DNA of 64,000 nt from Acinetobacter chinensis (GCF_002165375.2 NZ_CP032134.1:992001-1056000); one strand, 5' to 3'; numbered from the stretch's first letter, positions 35,720 through 44,734 are shown. Notes: generated from the letters alone by a model not told the origin. Translations and numbers: made by a program.

Positions 35720-36052
35720 ATGGCAGACAATTTTAGTAAAAGTACAAATGAACTGGCAGTGCAGATTCTTTCAGTGATTACACAGATCCCTTATGGAAAA
35801 GTTGCAAGCTATGGGCAGATTGCAAAACTGGCAGGTTTACCCCGGCATGCAAGACTGGTTGGTTTTGTGCTGAAAAATCTGGACAATGCTTCAGATATTC
35901 CCTGGTATAGAGTGATTAATTCACAAGGAAAGATCAGTTTGCCTAAGGAAAATGAAACAGGTGAAAATCTACAGCAGATAAAATTGATGCAGGAAAATGT
36001 GCCTGTGATCAATGGAAAAGTAGATTTAAAAAAATATGGATGGATGCAGTGA
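35720..36052 (+). CDS. Alkyltransferase-like protein (ATL, MGMT family)
   Basis: A 110-residue protein with the DNA-binding domain of O6-methylguanine-DNA methyltransferases: IPYGKVASYGQIAKLAGLPRHA and an arginine finger. At the active site it reads PWYRVI (Trp62, Tyr63, Arg64) where true methyltransferases have PCHRV. The alkyl-accepting cysteine is therefore missing, which defines the ATL group. These proteins flag bulky O6-alkylguanine lesions for nucleotide excision repair rather than repairing them directly. It stands alone between genes on the opposite strand. Confidence 0.87.
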   Translation: MADNFSKSTNELAVQILSVITQIPYGKVASYGQIAKLAGLPRHARLVGFVLKNLDNASDIPWYRVINSQGKISLPKENETGENLQQIKLMQENVPVINGKVDLKKYGWMQ

Positions 36053-36066
36053 AATTACTGAAATAA

Positions 36067-36092
36067 CTCCTCACTGCATCTGCAGTGAGGAG
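36067..36092 (-). terminator. Perfect 12-bp hairpin between ATL and universal stress genes
   Basis: CTCCTCACTGCA (36067-36078) and TGCAGTGAGGAG (36081-36092) are exact inverted arms with a two-base gap. The T-tract on the minus strand is weak (TTATTT). It may end the usp transcript or be a processing structure. Confidence 0.6.
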
Positions 36093-36108
36093 CGAAGTTC
36101 TGAACAGT

Positions 36109-36549
36109 TTACTGACGTACTACCAGTACTGGAATTTCTGTTTCACCAAGTACACTTTGAGCAACGCTGCCCAGGAACAGTTTTTTGATACCTGTACGGC
36201 CATGCGAGCCAATGACAATCAGATCAGCATTGATTTCTTTAGCTGCATTTACAATTTCACGATGAATAACCTGACCTTCGATCAGTTTTGATTCAACATT
36301 AACACCTTCTGCTTTGAATTTTTCAGCAGCTTCTTCTAGTGTTTTAATGATGGATGAGCGAGCACGTTCAATCAGCTCATTTGTCTGAGTGGATGTGATG
36401 TATTCAGCAGCAATGTAAGGGTCAAGGGCAAGAACCTGGACAACTGTGATTTTACTGCCAAAAGCTTTTGAAAATTCAACAGCTTTTGCGACTGCTGAAT
36501 AAGAAGTTTCTGAACCATCCACAGGGACTAAAATATTTTGATAGGACAT
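36109..36549 (-). CDS. Universal stress protein, UspA family
   Basis: A 146-residue single Usp domain. It opens MSYQNILVPVDGSETS with the first ATP-contacting Asp, and ends with GSHGRTGIKKLFLGSVAQSVL, the G-2x-G-9x-G-(S/T) ATP-binding motif. Members support survival under stress and stationary phase; the precise job here is unknown. A purine-rich GAGAGAAAA ribosome binding site precedes the start. It is a single-gene unit. Confidence 0.9.
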   Translation of the reverse strand: MSYQNILVPVDGSETSYSAVAKAVEFSKAFGSKITVVQVLALDPYIAAEYITSTQTNELIERARSSIIKTLEEAAEKFKAEGVNVESKLIEGQVIHREIVNAAKEINADLIVIGSHGRTGIKKLFLGSVAQSVLGETEIPVLVVRQ

Positions 36550-37026
36550 TTTTTCTCTCCATTAACATTATTTCAAAGATGTAGTATTTATCACTATGAA
36601 TTACGGAGTACTTTACAGCCTCTCTTTATCATACTGCTGTTCTTCAACAAATAAAACATAGTAATTTCATAGGGATAATTTTTAAAAATACTCATGTGCT
36701 GAGGTTTAACTTAGCACAAATTGTTTATTTAATATGCACCTATACACTAAAGTCTGAGTACGGATTTCAACAGGATTGCGGTATCTGAAAGTTTTGGATA
36801 CATATTATTTTTGAACAATTTTTGACTGGTCAGGGCTGTGATGATTAAAGTTATTTTATTTTTTCTAAGTTATAATAATTTATATGAATAGCATCAATTA
36901 AAATATTGAAAAATTTATATTTTTAAAAAATATAGGTCAGTACATAAAATAATAAAGTTAATCAACTGAATTTCAACTGGAGTGACCTTTCACTTATTCA
37001 ATAAATACAAATGAATGGATATTATA
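36550..37026. other. 480-bp AT-rich intergenic region
   Basis: It lies between the divergent usp and 37027/37064 genes. I see no ORF with a ribosome binding site, no RNA gene and no repeat. It presumably holds the two promoters, which I cannot locate with confidence. Confidence 0.5.
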
Positions 37027-37063
37027 ATGAATAAATTGATATATTTTATTTTCCACCATTAGC

Positions 37064-37780
37064 TTGTTTTGTGTTTCGCTATGTGAAGCTAAGGAAAATA
37101 TTGTGGCTCGACCTTGGATCAAAATTAAAATAGAAAAAGAAGAATTGAGCCGAATCTGCCGTGAAGCATCAGTCCGATGCAATGATATGGGCAGTAGCTT
37201 ATGGAAAGTAAAAAATACGCACGATCAGATTTTGTATTTATTGACAGATCGACTGGAACTGGTTCAGTTAAAAAAGGTTGGAGAAAAATTAGCAGTTCTT
37301 AATCATTGGAAATTTAAAAATTATTCTCATTCGATAACTGAATATGGAGATGATGAATTTAATTCTGGAGGAATGTCTGTTTATCCTGCATTTTATCCGA
37401 TAAGTGCTGACATTGATGCTATAGCTTTGGTGAGTCAATGGTATGCAGGATATTCTGGTGGAGGAAGAGAGGAATCCATTGCAGACTTTGTTGCATTGGA
37501 ATCAAATGGGAAATATCAACCAGCTATGTCTTCCATTCCGTTTTCATTGTCCGAAAGGATCAGAGCATGTTTTTCTGAGAAAGATTATAAAACCTCACCG
37601 CACTGTCATGATGAAAGTGGTTCAACCCTGTCGATTCAGTTTAAGGATGTTGGAAAGCCGTATTATCAATGGACGTTGAACTATACGGATTTTACCTGGG
37701 ATGCTGGTAAGACTGAAAAATTCAAGAAAGTCAAAAAGCATAGTGTAGTGTTGATGCCTTTTGGGAGAAAAATTCAATAA
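37064..37780 (+). CDS. Uncharacterised exported protein with frameshifted signal peptide
   Basis: The open frame encodes 238 residues from a TTG at 37064, beginning FCVSLCEAKENIVARPW. This looks like the second half of a signal peptide. An ATG at 37027 in another frame gives MNKLIYFI, the natural first half. A single-base slip in the T-rich stretch 37040-37052 would join them into MNKLIYFI-LFSTISLFCVSLC and restore a typical exported protein of about 250 residues. The mature part has several Cys, Trp and Tyr residues and no family I recognise. It is either a sequencing error in a homopolymer or a recent pseudogene. Confidence 0.65.
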   Translation: MFCVSLCEAKENIVARPWIKIKIEKEELSRICREASVRCNDMGSSLWKVKNTHDQILYLLTDRLELVQLKKVGEKLAVLNHWKFKNYSHSITEYGDDEFNSGGMSVYPAFYPISADIDAIALVSQWYAGYSGGGREESIADFVALESNGKYQPAMSSIPFSLSERIRACFSEKDYKTSPHCHDESGSTLSIQFKDVGKPYYQWTLNYTDFTWDAGKTEKFKKVKKHSVVLMPFGRKIQ

Positions 37781-37832
37781 CTCTATAACTGATAACTATT
37801 TGATGGGGTTTGAAATAATGGGGATTGTATTC

Positions 37833-38450
37833 TTATTGAGAGTTAAAATTCAATAAATCAGCTACATTATTAGTCTGCAAATCTTCCCGCATTTTTAAAA
37901 ACTGCTTTTCATCCATCTCATAGAGTTTGAGGGAAAGCAGTTTTTCTATATCTTCCTCAGAAAAACGATACTTAATCACTTTGGCAGGAACACCACCGAC
38001 GATGGCATAAGGCGGAACATCCTTCGTAACCACAGCACCTGTTGCCACCACAGCACCTTCACCTAAAGTCACACCTTGCATGATCATGGCACGACTGCCA
38101 ATCCAGCAACCATCACCAATAATTGTATCACCCGCAGGTAAAAAACTACGTGTATCAAAAGGAAAGGTCGAAATCCAGTCAGGACGATGTAACTGATTGC
38201 CACCCATCATGATGACGCATTCAGCACCAAAACAGACAAAATTACCAATATACAGCTGATCAATCGGCTTTTCAGGCGTCGATGGCTTATCATGCAAATA
38301 GCGCACCACACAACGCTCAAAACCTTGATCCCAGTATGCTGAATAATAAGAATAATTCCCTTTGATATGAATATTTGGATTGTTCACAGTTTTGGAAATA
38401 AACTCAAATTCACACCAGTGTTTCACAGGTGAGTTAATGGAATCAGTCAT
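37833..38450 (-). CDS. CatB-related hexapeptide-repeat O-acetyltransferase
   Basis: A 205-residue acyltransferase of the xenobiotic acetyltransferase group (left-handed beta helix). The N-terminal part has GNYSYYSAYWDQ, and the middle has the loop IGNFVCFGAECVIMMGGNQLHRPDWISTFPF, containing the catalytic His. The hexapeptide repeats follow (IIGDGCWIGSRAMIMQGVTLGEGAVV and VVGGVPAKVIKYRF). Relatives include chloramphenicol (CatB) and streptogramin (Vat) acetyltransferases, but many chromosomal copies act on sugars or unknown substrates. Drug resistance should not be assumed. Confidence 0.85.
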   Translation of the reverse strand: MTDSINSPVKHWCEFEFISKTVNNPNIHIKGNYSYYSAYWDQGFERCVVRYLHDKPSTPEKPIDQLYIGNFVCFGAECVIMMGGNQLHRPDWISTFPFDTRSFLPAGDTIIGDGCWIGSRAMIMQGVTLGEGAVVATGAVVTKDVPPYAIVGGVPAKVIKYRFSEEDIEKLLSLKLYEMDEKQFLKMREDLQTNNVADLLNFNSQ

Positions 38451-38517
38451 ATAAAAAGCAACAGGCGAGTGGTTTCACCATTTTATATGACTTAAGCTAA
38501 AAGATGAATCAAATAGC

Positions 38518-39399
38518 CTAAGCAATTTTAAGCTGAATCAGGTGTGTCGCTGCTGTGTGACGAATCAGATCAGTACGGTGTTTCAAATAGCGTTCCGTAA
38601 TATCATCACCTGACAGATCTTCCACTACGGCATAGCCCATTGCTTCAACCTCACAATGTAATTGCTGTGAGCTGAATGCACCCATCAAAGGCTCTTTTAA
38701 CAGGCGGGTAAATTGTGAGACAGCATAACTGCCAATTTTCTCTATGCCTTGCAGTTCTCTGAAGTCAACAGAATAATCCATTGCCAGTTCACTGTTCTGA
38801 GCGGCAAAACTGGCAATGTTACGCAGGGTTGTCAGAGTGGTCTCTGGTGCGAGATAGTGAGTTGTGCCCAACCATGAAAAAAATGCGGGCAGATGCTGCT
38901 GATAACTGCTGCGATTCAAAGCATCGGAGAGCTGTTCTTTTTCAAAGTCTATAGAGACAAACTCAACATTTGAAGGAAGTTCACTGCTTAAACTTATTCT
39001 TTTCAGTTTGTTTATTTTTAGTCGTTGCGTATCAGGATGATCCACTTCATAAATTTTTAATTGAGGATATTGGTGTGCGAGTCTTAGAACAAATGAATCC
39101 AGTCCCGCACCTACGAGTACATATTGCTGTAATCCACGTCCAATGGCTTCAATAAGTAAATCTTCAGTGAATCGGGAGCGGGCAACCACCTGTGCCGTCA
39201 GTAAGCCGAGTATCCGGATCAGTGACTTTGAGTTCATAGCTTTATGCAGCAGGGGAATGGACAATAATCTACGCCATTCAGCACTGGTCATTTGCAGGGC
39301 ATATGGGTCAGAAAATACAGGATTCTGAGCATGGAGATGATGATTTGCACGTAATGCAGCTGCGGCTTCTGCGGTTCTGCTGGCTTGTCCTGCTTTCAT
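38518..39399 (-). CDS. SAM-dependent methyltransferase, leucine carboxyl methyltransferase-like
   Basis: A 293-residue class I methyltransferase of the TIGR00027/LCMT-related type. Motif I is QYVLVGAGLDSFVLRL near residue 90. It is followed by the acidic strand end IYEVDHPDTQRLK that binds the SAM ribose, and FVSIDFEKE near 145 is also typical. The opening MKAGQASRTAEAAAALRANHHLH is characteristic of the group. Targets of bacterial members are mostly unknown. It lies 67 bases upstream of the acetyltransferase on the same strand, so the pair may be co-transcribed. Confidence 0.85.
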   Translation of the reverse strand: MKAGQASRTAEAAAALRANHHLHAQNPVFSDPYALQMTSAEWRRLLSIPLLHKAMNSKSLIRILGLLTAQVVARSRFTEDLLIEAIGRGLQQYVLVGAGLDSFVLRLAHQYPQLKIYEVDHPDTQRLKINKLKRISLSSELPSNVEFVSIDFEKEQLSDALNRSSYQQHLPAFFSWLGTTHYLAPETTLTTLRNIASFAAQNSELAMDYSVDFRELQGIEKIGSYAVSQFTRLLKEPLMGAFSSQQLHCEVEAMGYAVVEDLSGDDITERYLKHRTDLIRHTAATHLIQLKIA

Positions 39400-39576
39400 A
39401 ATATATGGGAACTCTTTCCTGTTTTTTCTTACTCTAAGGGAACTGGAAAAATTAGCAATGACAGAAAAGCTGAGTGTACTGGCAAAATATGCGACTCAGA
39501 AATATGAAAAATTCGCTGAATACTGAGGCTGTGCATCAATCGTCAAACTAAGAGGGCAAACGCTTATAGCAGGTAA

Positions 39577-39604
39577 AAAAAACCCCTCAAAAGAGGGGTT
39601 GGAA
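39577..39604 (-). terminator. Terminator after greA
   Basis: AACCCCTC (39581-39588), loop AAAA, GAGGGGTT (39593-39600). On the minus strand the stem is followed by eight T. Confidence 0.9.
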
Positions 39605-39620
39605 TTGAATCTTTAAGAGA

Positions 39621-40097
39621 TTAAAGATATTCAACACTCACAACTTCATATTCCACTTCACCTTGAGGTGTCGTGATTTTGGCATCATCGCCTTCATTTT
39701 TACCCAAAAGACCACGTGCAATCGGTGAGTTCACAGAGATTTTATTAATTTTAAAATCTGCTTCATCATCGCCAACGATCTGGTAAGTTTTCTTTTCTTC
39801 GGTATCTAAGTTTTCGATGGTCACAGTCACACCAAAAACAACACGACCAGTCTGTTCAAGCTCTTTAACATCGATCACCTGGCAAGCACCAAGTTTACCT
39901 TCGATGTCCTGAATACGGCCTTCACAGAAACCCTGTTGCTCACGCGCAGCATGATATTCTGCGTTTTCTTTTAAGTCCCCATGTTCACGCGCTTCAGCAA
40001 TAGCCGCAGTAATACGTGGACGATCAATTGATTTCAATTGATATAATTCTTTTTCCAGTGCAACTTTGCCTGCTGGAGTCATAGGATAACGTTGCAT
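39621..40097 (-). CDS. greA: Transcription elongation factor GreA
   Basis: GreA rescues backtracked RNA polymerase by stimulating transcript cleavage. The 158 residues show the N-terminal coiled-coil hairpin (MQRYPMTPAGKVALEKEL through ITAAIAEAREHGDLKENAEYHAA, whose acidic tip reaches the polymerase active site). The C-terminal FKBP-like domain includes SPIARGLLGKNEGD. It lies downstream of carB on the same strand, the carA-carB-greA order known from related gammaproteobacteria. A terminator between carB and greA suggests partial uncoupling. Confidence 0.96.
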   Translation of the reverse strand: MQRYPMTPAGKVALEKELYQLKSIDRPRITAAIAEAREHGDLKENAEYHAAREQQGFCEGRIQDIEGKLGACQVIDVKELEQTGRVVFGVTVTIENLDTEEKKTYQIVGDDEADFKINKISVNSPIARGLLGKNEGDDAKITTPQGEVEYEVVSVEYL

Positions 40098-40147
40098 TGT
40101 TGTCCCTCTAAAATTGTGATGTATTAAAAAATACAGGTTTATAAAAT

Positions 40148-40184
40148 GAAAAAAAGCCCGCCACCGAGAGGTGACGGGACTTCT
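40148..40184 (-). terminator. Terminator after carB
   Basis: On the minus strand CCCGTCACC, a four-base loop and GGTGGCGGG (one G-U pair) are followed by CTTTTTTT. Confidence 0.85.
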
Positions 40185-40194
40185 CGGAAACGAA

Positions 40195-43100
40195 TTAACC
40201 TAGTGTTTGCAAATCTTGCAAGCGATATACATCCATTGGCAATTTAATTGCTAAAGCTTGGCATACAGCATCAGCACCGTTCAGGGTAGTGGTGTAATAC
40301 ACTTTACCTTGAAGCGCTGAGCGACGGATTGAGAATGAATCCTGCTGAGCTTGTTTGCCTTCAGTTGTATTGATAATGAGGTGAATTTCGCCATTTTTCA
40401 AGCGGTCGACAATATTTGGACGACCCTCAGTGACTTTATTCACACGTTCAACTTCAATACCCGCTTGTTGAATAACATCAAAAGTACCACCAGTTGCGAT
40501 AATTTTAAAGCCTAGATCAACAAGTTGTTGTGCGATAGGTACAACACGAGGTTTATCAGAATCACGTACAGAAATAAATACGTGTTTGATTTCACCTTCA
40601 GTTGGTTTACCAGGTAAACGATCATTTGAGCCTAATACAGCTTTATAGAACGCTTCACCAAAAGTAGTACCTACACCCATCACTTCGCCTGTAGATTTCA
40701 TCTCTGGGCCAAGGATTGGGTCAACACCTGGGAATTTGTTGAATGGGAATACTGCTTCTTTCACTGCGAAGTGAGTCGGGATAATTTCTTTTGTGAATCC
40801 TTGAGATTCTAAAGATTGACCCGCCATACAACGTGCAGCAACTTTCGCTAAAGACTCACCGATACATTTAGAAACAAATGGCACTGTACGAGATGCACGT
40901 GGGTTCACTTCTAAGATGTAAACGTCATTACCTTTTACAGCATATTGAACGTTCATCAAACCAACAACGCCAAGTTCTTTCGCCATTGCGATGGTTTGAC
41001 GACGCATTTCGTCCTGAATTTCTTTAGATAAAGAATAAGGAGGAATTGAACATGCTGAGTCACCTGAGTGAATACCCGCTTGTTCGATGTGCTGCATGAT
41101 ACCGCCGATCACAACGTCTTTACCGTCAGATACGCAGTCCACGTCAACTTCGATCGCATCATCGAGGAAACGGTCAAGCAGTACAGGTGCTTCGTTAGAC
41201 GCTTGTACAGCATCACGTAAGTAGCGTTTAAGTTCTTCGTCGTTATAGACGATTTCCATCGCACGACCGCCCAATACATAAGAAGGGCGTACAACTAATG
41301 GATAGCCAACTTTCGCGGCTTCAGCCATACCTTCTTCAGCAGATTTAACAATGCTGTTGTTTGGTTGACGAAGTTGTAGACGTTGAATCATTTGCTGGAA
41401 ACGTTCACGGTCTTCTGCACGGTCGATTGCATCCGGGGATGTACCGATAATTGGCGCACCCGCTTCTTCAAGCGCACGAGCCAATTTAAGCGGAGTTTGA
41501 CCACCGTACTGTACGATAATACCTTTTGGTTTTTCGATACGTACGATTTCTAAAACATCTTCAAGTGTAATCGGTTCGAAGTACAAACGATCTGAAGTGT
41601 CATAATCCGTTGAAACAGTTTCAGGGTTACAGTTCACCATGATTGTTTCATAGCCGTCTTCACGCATTGCAAGAGCAGCGTGTACACAGCAGTAATCGAA
41701 TTCGATACCTTGACCAATACGGTTAGGGCCACCACCGATCACCATGATCTTGTCACGGCTGGATGGATTCGCTTCACATTCTTCATCGTAAGTTGAGTAC
41801 ATATACGCTGTATCTGATTCAAACTCAGCAGCACATGTATCTACACGTTTGTAAACTGGGGTTACACCCAAGTTCCAACGATGTTTACGGAATTGTTTTT
41901 GTGAAATGCCCATCAAGTTCGCAATGCGAAGATCTGATAAACCTTTACGTTTGAATGAACGGATATTGTCCGCATTCAAATCACCAAAACCTAAAGCTTT
42001 GATTTCATTTTCAGATTTGATAATGTCTTCGATTTGGATCAAGAACCAACGGTCGATATTCGTTGCAGCAAAAACTTCGTCTAAAGTGAAACCATGACGG
42101 AATGCATCGCCGACATACCAAATACGCTCTGGACCTGGAACTTTAAGTTCAACCAAGATCTTTTCACGCGCGCCTTCAGTACCAACAGCAATTTTTTCGT
42201 CAAAACCACATGCGCCAACTTCAAGACCACGAAGTGCTTTTTGCACAGATTCTTGGAAGTTACGACCAATCGCCATCACTTCACCCACAGATTTCATCTG
42301 TGTAGTCAAAGTTGCATCAGCTTGTGGGAATTTCTCGAAGTTAAAACGAGGAATCTTGGTTACAACGTAGTCGATTGCAGGTTCGAATGACGCAGGAGTT
42401 GTACCGCCAGTGATGTCGTTTTTCAACTCATCAAGGGTATAACCAACAGCCAGTTTCGCAGCGATTTTTGCAATCGGGAAACCAGTTGCTTTAGAAGCAA
42501 GCGCAGATGAACGAGAAACACGTGGGTTCATCTCGATCACAACCATACGACCGTCTTTCGGGTTAATACCGAATTGAACGTTCGAACCACCTGTTTCCAC
42601 ACCGATTTCACGAAGAACCGCTAAAGATGCATTACGTAACAGTTGGAATTCTTTGTCTGTCAATGTTTGCGCAGGAGCAACAGTGATTGAGTCACCTGTG
42701 TGTACACCCATTGGGTCAAAGTTTTCGATGGTACATACAATGATACAGTTGTCGTTTTTGTCACGAACAACTTCCATTTCGTATTCTTTCCAACCAATTA
42801 AAGATTCATCGATCAATAATTGTTTGGTTGGAGAAAGATCGAAACCACGTTCACAGATTTCAATGAATTCTTCACGGTTGTAAGCGATACCACCGCCTGA
42901 ACCACCCATAGTGAATGATGGACGGATAATCACAGGGAAGCCGAAGCGAGCTTGAATTTCAAGCGCGTGTTCCATGCTTTCTGCAACGTCAGCACGTGGA
43001 CATTCCAGACCGATTTTGCGCATTGCAATATCGAAAAGTTTACGGTCTTCCGCTTTTTCGATTGCTTCTTTGGTCGCGCCAATCAATTCAACATTGTATT

Positions 43101-43428
43101 TTTTCAAAATACCGTTGGCATCAAGTGCAAGCGCACAGTTCAATGCGGTTTGACCACCCATTGTCGGAAGAACAGCGTCTGGGCGTTCTTTCTCAATGAT
43201 TGCAGCAACAGTTTGCCAAGTAATCGGTTCGATATACGTTGCATCTGCCATTGCAGGGTCAGTCATAATGGTCGCTGGGTTAGAGTTCACCAAAATAACA
43301 CGGTAGCCTTCTTCACGAAGGGCTTTACACGCTTGCGCACCTGAGTAGTCAAACTCACATGCCTGACCGATGACAATCGGACCTGCACCAATAATTAAGA
43401 TGCTTTTAATGTCTGTACGTTTAGCCAT
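40195..43428 (-). CDS. carB: Carbamoyl-phosphate synthase large subunit
   Basis: CarB uses ammonia from CarA, bicarbonate and two ATP to make carbamoyl phosphate for arginine and pyrimidines. The 1,077 residues contain two homologous ATP-grasp halves: MAKRTDIKSILIIGAGPIVIGQACEFDYSG at the start, and the matching IMVIGGGPNRIGQGIEFDYCC near residue 565. Each half has an EMNPR or EVNPR metal site. The C-terminal allosteric MGS-like domain (about 940-1077, FKIIATGGTFDVIQ) binds regulators such as UMP or ornithine. carA lies 13 bases upstream. Confidence 0.97.
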   Translation of the reverse strand: MAKRTDIKSILIIGAGPIVIGQACEFDYSGAQACKALREEGYRVILVNSNPATIMTDPAMADATYIEPITWQTVAAIIEKERPDAVLPTMGGQTALNCALALDANGILKKYNVELIGATKEAIEKAEDRKLFDIAMRKIGLECPRADVAESMEHALEIQARFGFPVIIRPSFTMGGSGGGIAYNREEFIEICERGFDLSPTKQLLIDESLIGWKEYEMEVVRDKNDNCIIVCTIENFDPMGVHTGDSITVAPAQTLTDKEFQLLRNASLAVLREIGVETGGSNVQFGINPKDGRMVVIEMNPRVSRSSALASKATGFPIAKIAAKLAVGYTLDELKNDITGGTTPASFEPAIDYVVTKIPRFNFEKFPQADATLTTQMKSVGEVMAIGRNFQESVQKALRGLEVGACGFDEKIAVGTEGAREKILVELKVPGPERIWYVGDAFRHGFTLDEVFAATNIDRWFLIQIEDIIKSENEIKALGFGDLNADNIRSFKRKGLSDLRIANLMGISQKQFRKHRWNLGVTPVYKRVDTCAAEFESDTAYMYSTYDEECEANPSSRDKIMVIGGGPNRIGQGIEFDYCCVHAALAMREDGYETIMVNCNPETVSTDYDTSDRLYFEPITLEDVLEIVRIEKPKGIIVQYGGQTPLKLARALEEAGAPIIGTSPDAIDRAEDRERFQQMIQRLQLRQPNNSIVKSAEEGMAEAAKVGYPLVVRPSYVLGGRAMEIVYNDEELKRYLRDAVQASNEAPVLLDRFLDDAIEVDVDCVSDGKDVVIGGIMQHIEQAGIHSGDSACSIPPYSLSKEIQDEMRRQTIAMAKELGVVGLMNVQYAVKGNDVYILEVNPRASRTVPFVSKCIGESLAKVAARCMAGQSLESQGFTKEIIPTHFAVKEAVFPFNKFPGVDPILGPEMKSTGEVMGVGTTFGEAFYKAVLGSNDRLPGKPTEGEIKHVFISVRDSDKPRVVPIAQQLVDLGFKIIATGGTFDVIQQAGIEVERVNKVTEGRPNIVDRLKNGEIHLIINTTEGKQAQQDSFSIRRSALQGKVYYTTTLNGADAVCQALAIKLPMDVYRLQDLQTLG

Positions 43429-43441
43429 GATCGCTCCTCAA

Positions 43442-44584
43442 TTACTTCTTAGATGCTTCAATAAGTTCGATGAAATGATCGAACAACAGTGCGCAATCAT
43501 GTGGACCAGGACTTGCTTCAGGGTGACCCTGGAAGCTGAAGGCTGGTTTGTCTGTGCGATGAATCCCTTGAAGAGTCTGATCGAACAATGATTTATGCGT
43601 CGCTTTTAAGTTTGCAGGTAATGTATCTGCATCTACAGCGAAGCCGTGGTTCTGAGAAGTAATCATCACAGTCCCTGTTTCAATGTTCTGAACAGGGTGG
43701 TTTGCACCGTGGTGACCATGCGGCATTTTCACCGTTTTAGCACCAGATGCGAGTGCAAGAATCTGGTGACCTAAGCAGATCCCAAATACAGGCATATTAC
43801 GCGCATCTTCAACAATGGTTTTCACTGCTTCAATCGCATAATCACATGCTGCTGGATCGCCAGGACCATTTGACAGGAACACGCCATCTGGATTCAGTGC
43901 AAGCACGTCAGCTGCAGGAGTCTGAGCAGGAACAACGGTCAGTTTACAACCGCGGTCTGCAAGCATACGTAAGATGTTGGTTTTGACACCGTAATCATAT
44001 GCAACAACATGGAATTTCGCTTCAGGCTGGGAGAAGCCTTTGCCTAAAGTCCATGAACCTTCAGTCCATTCAAAGCCTTTTGGATCACAGCATTCTTTCG
44101 CTAGGTCCAGACCGTTCAGCCCGCCAAATGCACGCGCTTTTTCCAGTGCTTTTTCTTCTGTAATATTTTCACCGGCAAGGATGCAACCATTCTGTGCACC
44201 TTTGTCACGCAGAATACGGGTCAGTTTACGGGTATCGATATCTGCAATGGCAACCACATTGTGCTGTTGTAGATATTCGCCCAGAGACTGAGTTGCACGG
44301 AAGTTGCTGTGTAATAACGGCAGATCACGGATGATCAGACCATTTGCCCATACTTTATGAATTCGACCTGATTCTGCATCTTCATCATTACAACCTGTGT
44401 TCCCGATGTGCGGGTACGTTAGCGTCACAAGCTGCTGTGCATAACTCGGGTCAGTTAAAATTTCCTGATAACCAGTCATTGCTGTGTTAAAAACGACTTC
44501 ACCAGTCGTACTTCCCGTAGCGCCGATCGATGTACCTTTAAAGATAGTACCGTCAGCAAGGGCTAAAATGGCGGGGGTGCTCAA
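43442..44584 (-). CDS. carA: Carbamoyl-phosphate synthase small subunit (glutamine amidotransferase)
   Basis: CarA hydrolyses glutamine and channels ammonia to CarB. The 380 residues show the N-terminal small-subunit domain (LALADGTIFKGTSIG, GEVVFNTAMTGYQEI) and a class I glutamine amidotransferase domain. The nucleophile lies in FGICLGHQILALA and the His-Glu pair in FSFQGHPEASPGP. It is the first gene of the carA-carB(-greA) operon. A promoter and a terminator-like leader hairpin are visible just upstream. Confidence 0.97.
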   Translation of the reverse strand: MSTPAILALADGTIFKGTSIGATGSTTGEVVFNTAMTGYQEILTDPSYAQQLVTLTYPHIGNTGCNDEDAESGRIHKVWANGLIIRDLPLLHSNFRATQSLGEYLQQHNVVAIADIDTRKLTRILRDKGAQNGCILAGENITEEKALEKARAFGGLNGLDLAKECCDPKGFEWTEGSWTLGKGFSQPEAKFHVVAYDYGVKTNILRMLADRGCKLTVVPAQTPAADVLALNPDGVFLSNGPGDPAACDYAIEAVKTIVEDARNMPVFGICLGHQILALASGAKTVKMPHGHHGANHPVQNIETGTVMITSQNHGFAVDADTLPANLKATHKSLFDQTLQGIHRTDKPAFSFQGHPEASPGPHDCALLFDHFIELIEASKK

Positions 44585-44623
44585 ACCAAAGCTCCTGATC
44601 TAAAACCACAAAAATAGGGCTGT

Positions 44624-44690
44624 AAAAAAGCGAACAGACGAAAAAAAAGGAAGGTTAATTAAATCCTACCCTCCTCGTGTCTGTTCGCTT
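44624..44690 (-). promoter_or_regulatory. Probable transcription attenuator in the carA leader
   Basis: Read on the minus strand, AAGCGAACAGAC (44690-44679) is followed after 39 bases by its exact complement GTCTGTTCGCTT (44639-44628) and then a T-run. Within the loop, GGTAGG and CCTTCC can pair as a smaller hairpin. The structure begins about nine bases after the predicted transcription start and ends about 40 bases before carA, as an attenuator would. The signal it senses is unknown. Confidence 0.6.
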
Positions 44691-44705
44691 GTAACTTAAC
44701 AGAGC

Positions 44706-44734
44706 ATTATACGCATGCATACAGGAAAAGTCCA
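44706..44734 (-). promoter_or_regulatory. carA promoter
   Basis: On the minus strand a consensus -10 TATAAT (44711-44706) stands 17 bp from TGGACT (44734-44729), which matches TTGACA at four of six bases. The predicted start is near 44699, just before the leader hairpin. Confidence 0.6.

Noticed and set aside
37833..38450. Chloramphenicol-resistance gene
   Set aside because: The family match is only to the broad xenobiotic acetyltransferase group. The chromosomal setting and lack of mobile elements do not support a resistance call.
39458..39526. Plus-strand 22-codon ORF (MTEKLSVLAKYATQKYEKFAEY)
   Set aside because: It has an amphipathic look, but only a weak GGAAAA site, no family and no support. 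It could be a remnant.
42952..43344. Plus-strand ORFs opposite carB
   Set aside because: They are shadow frames of the conserved CarB coding sequence.
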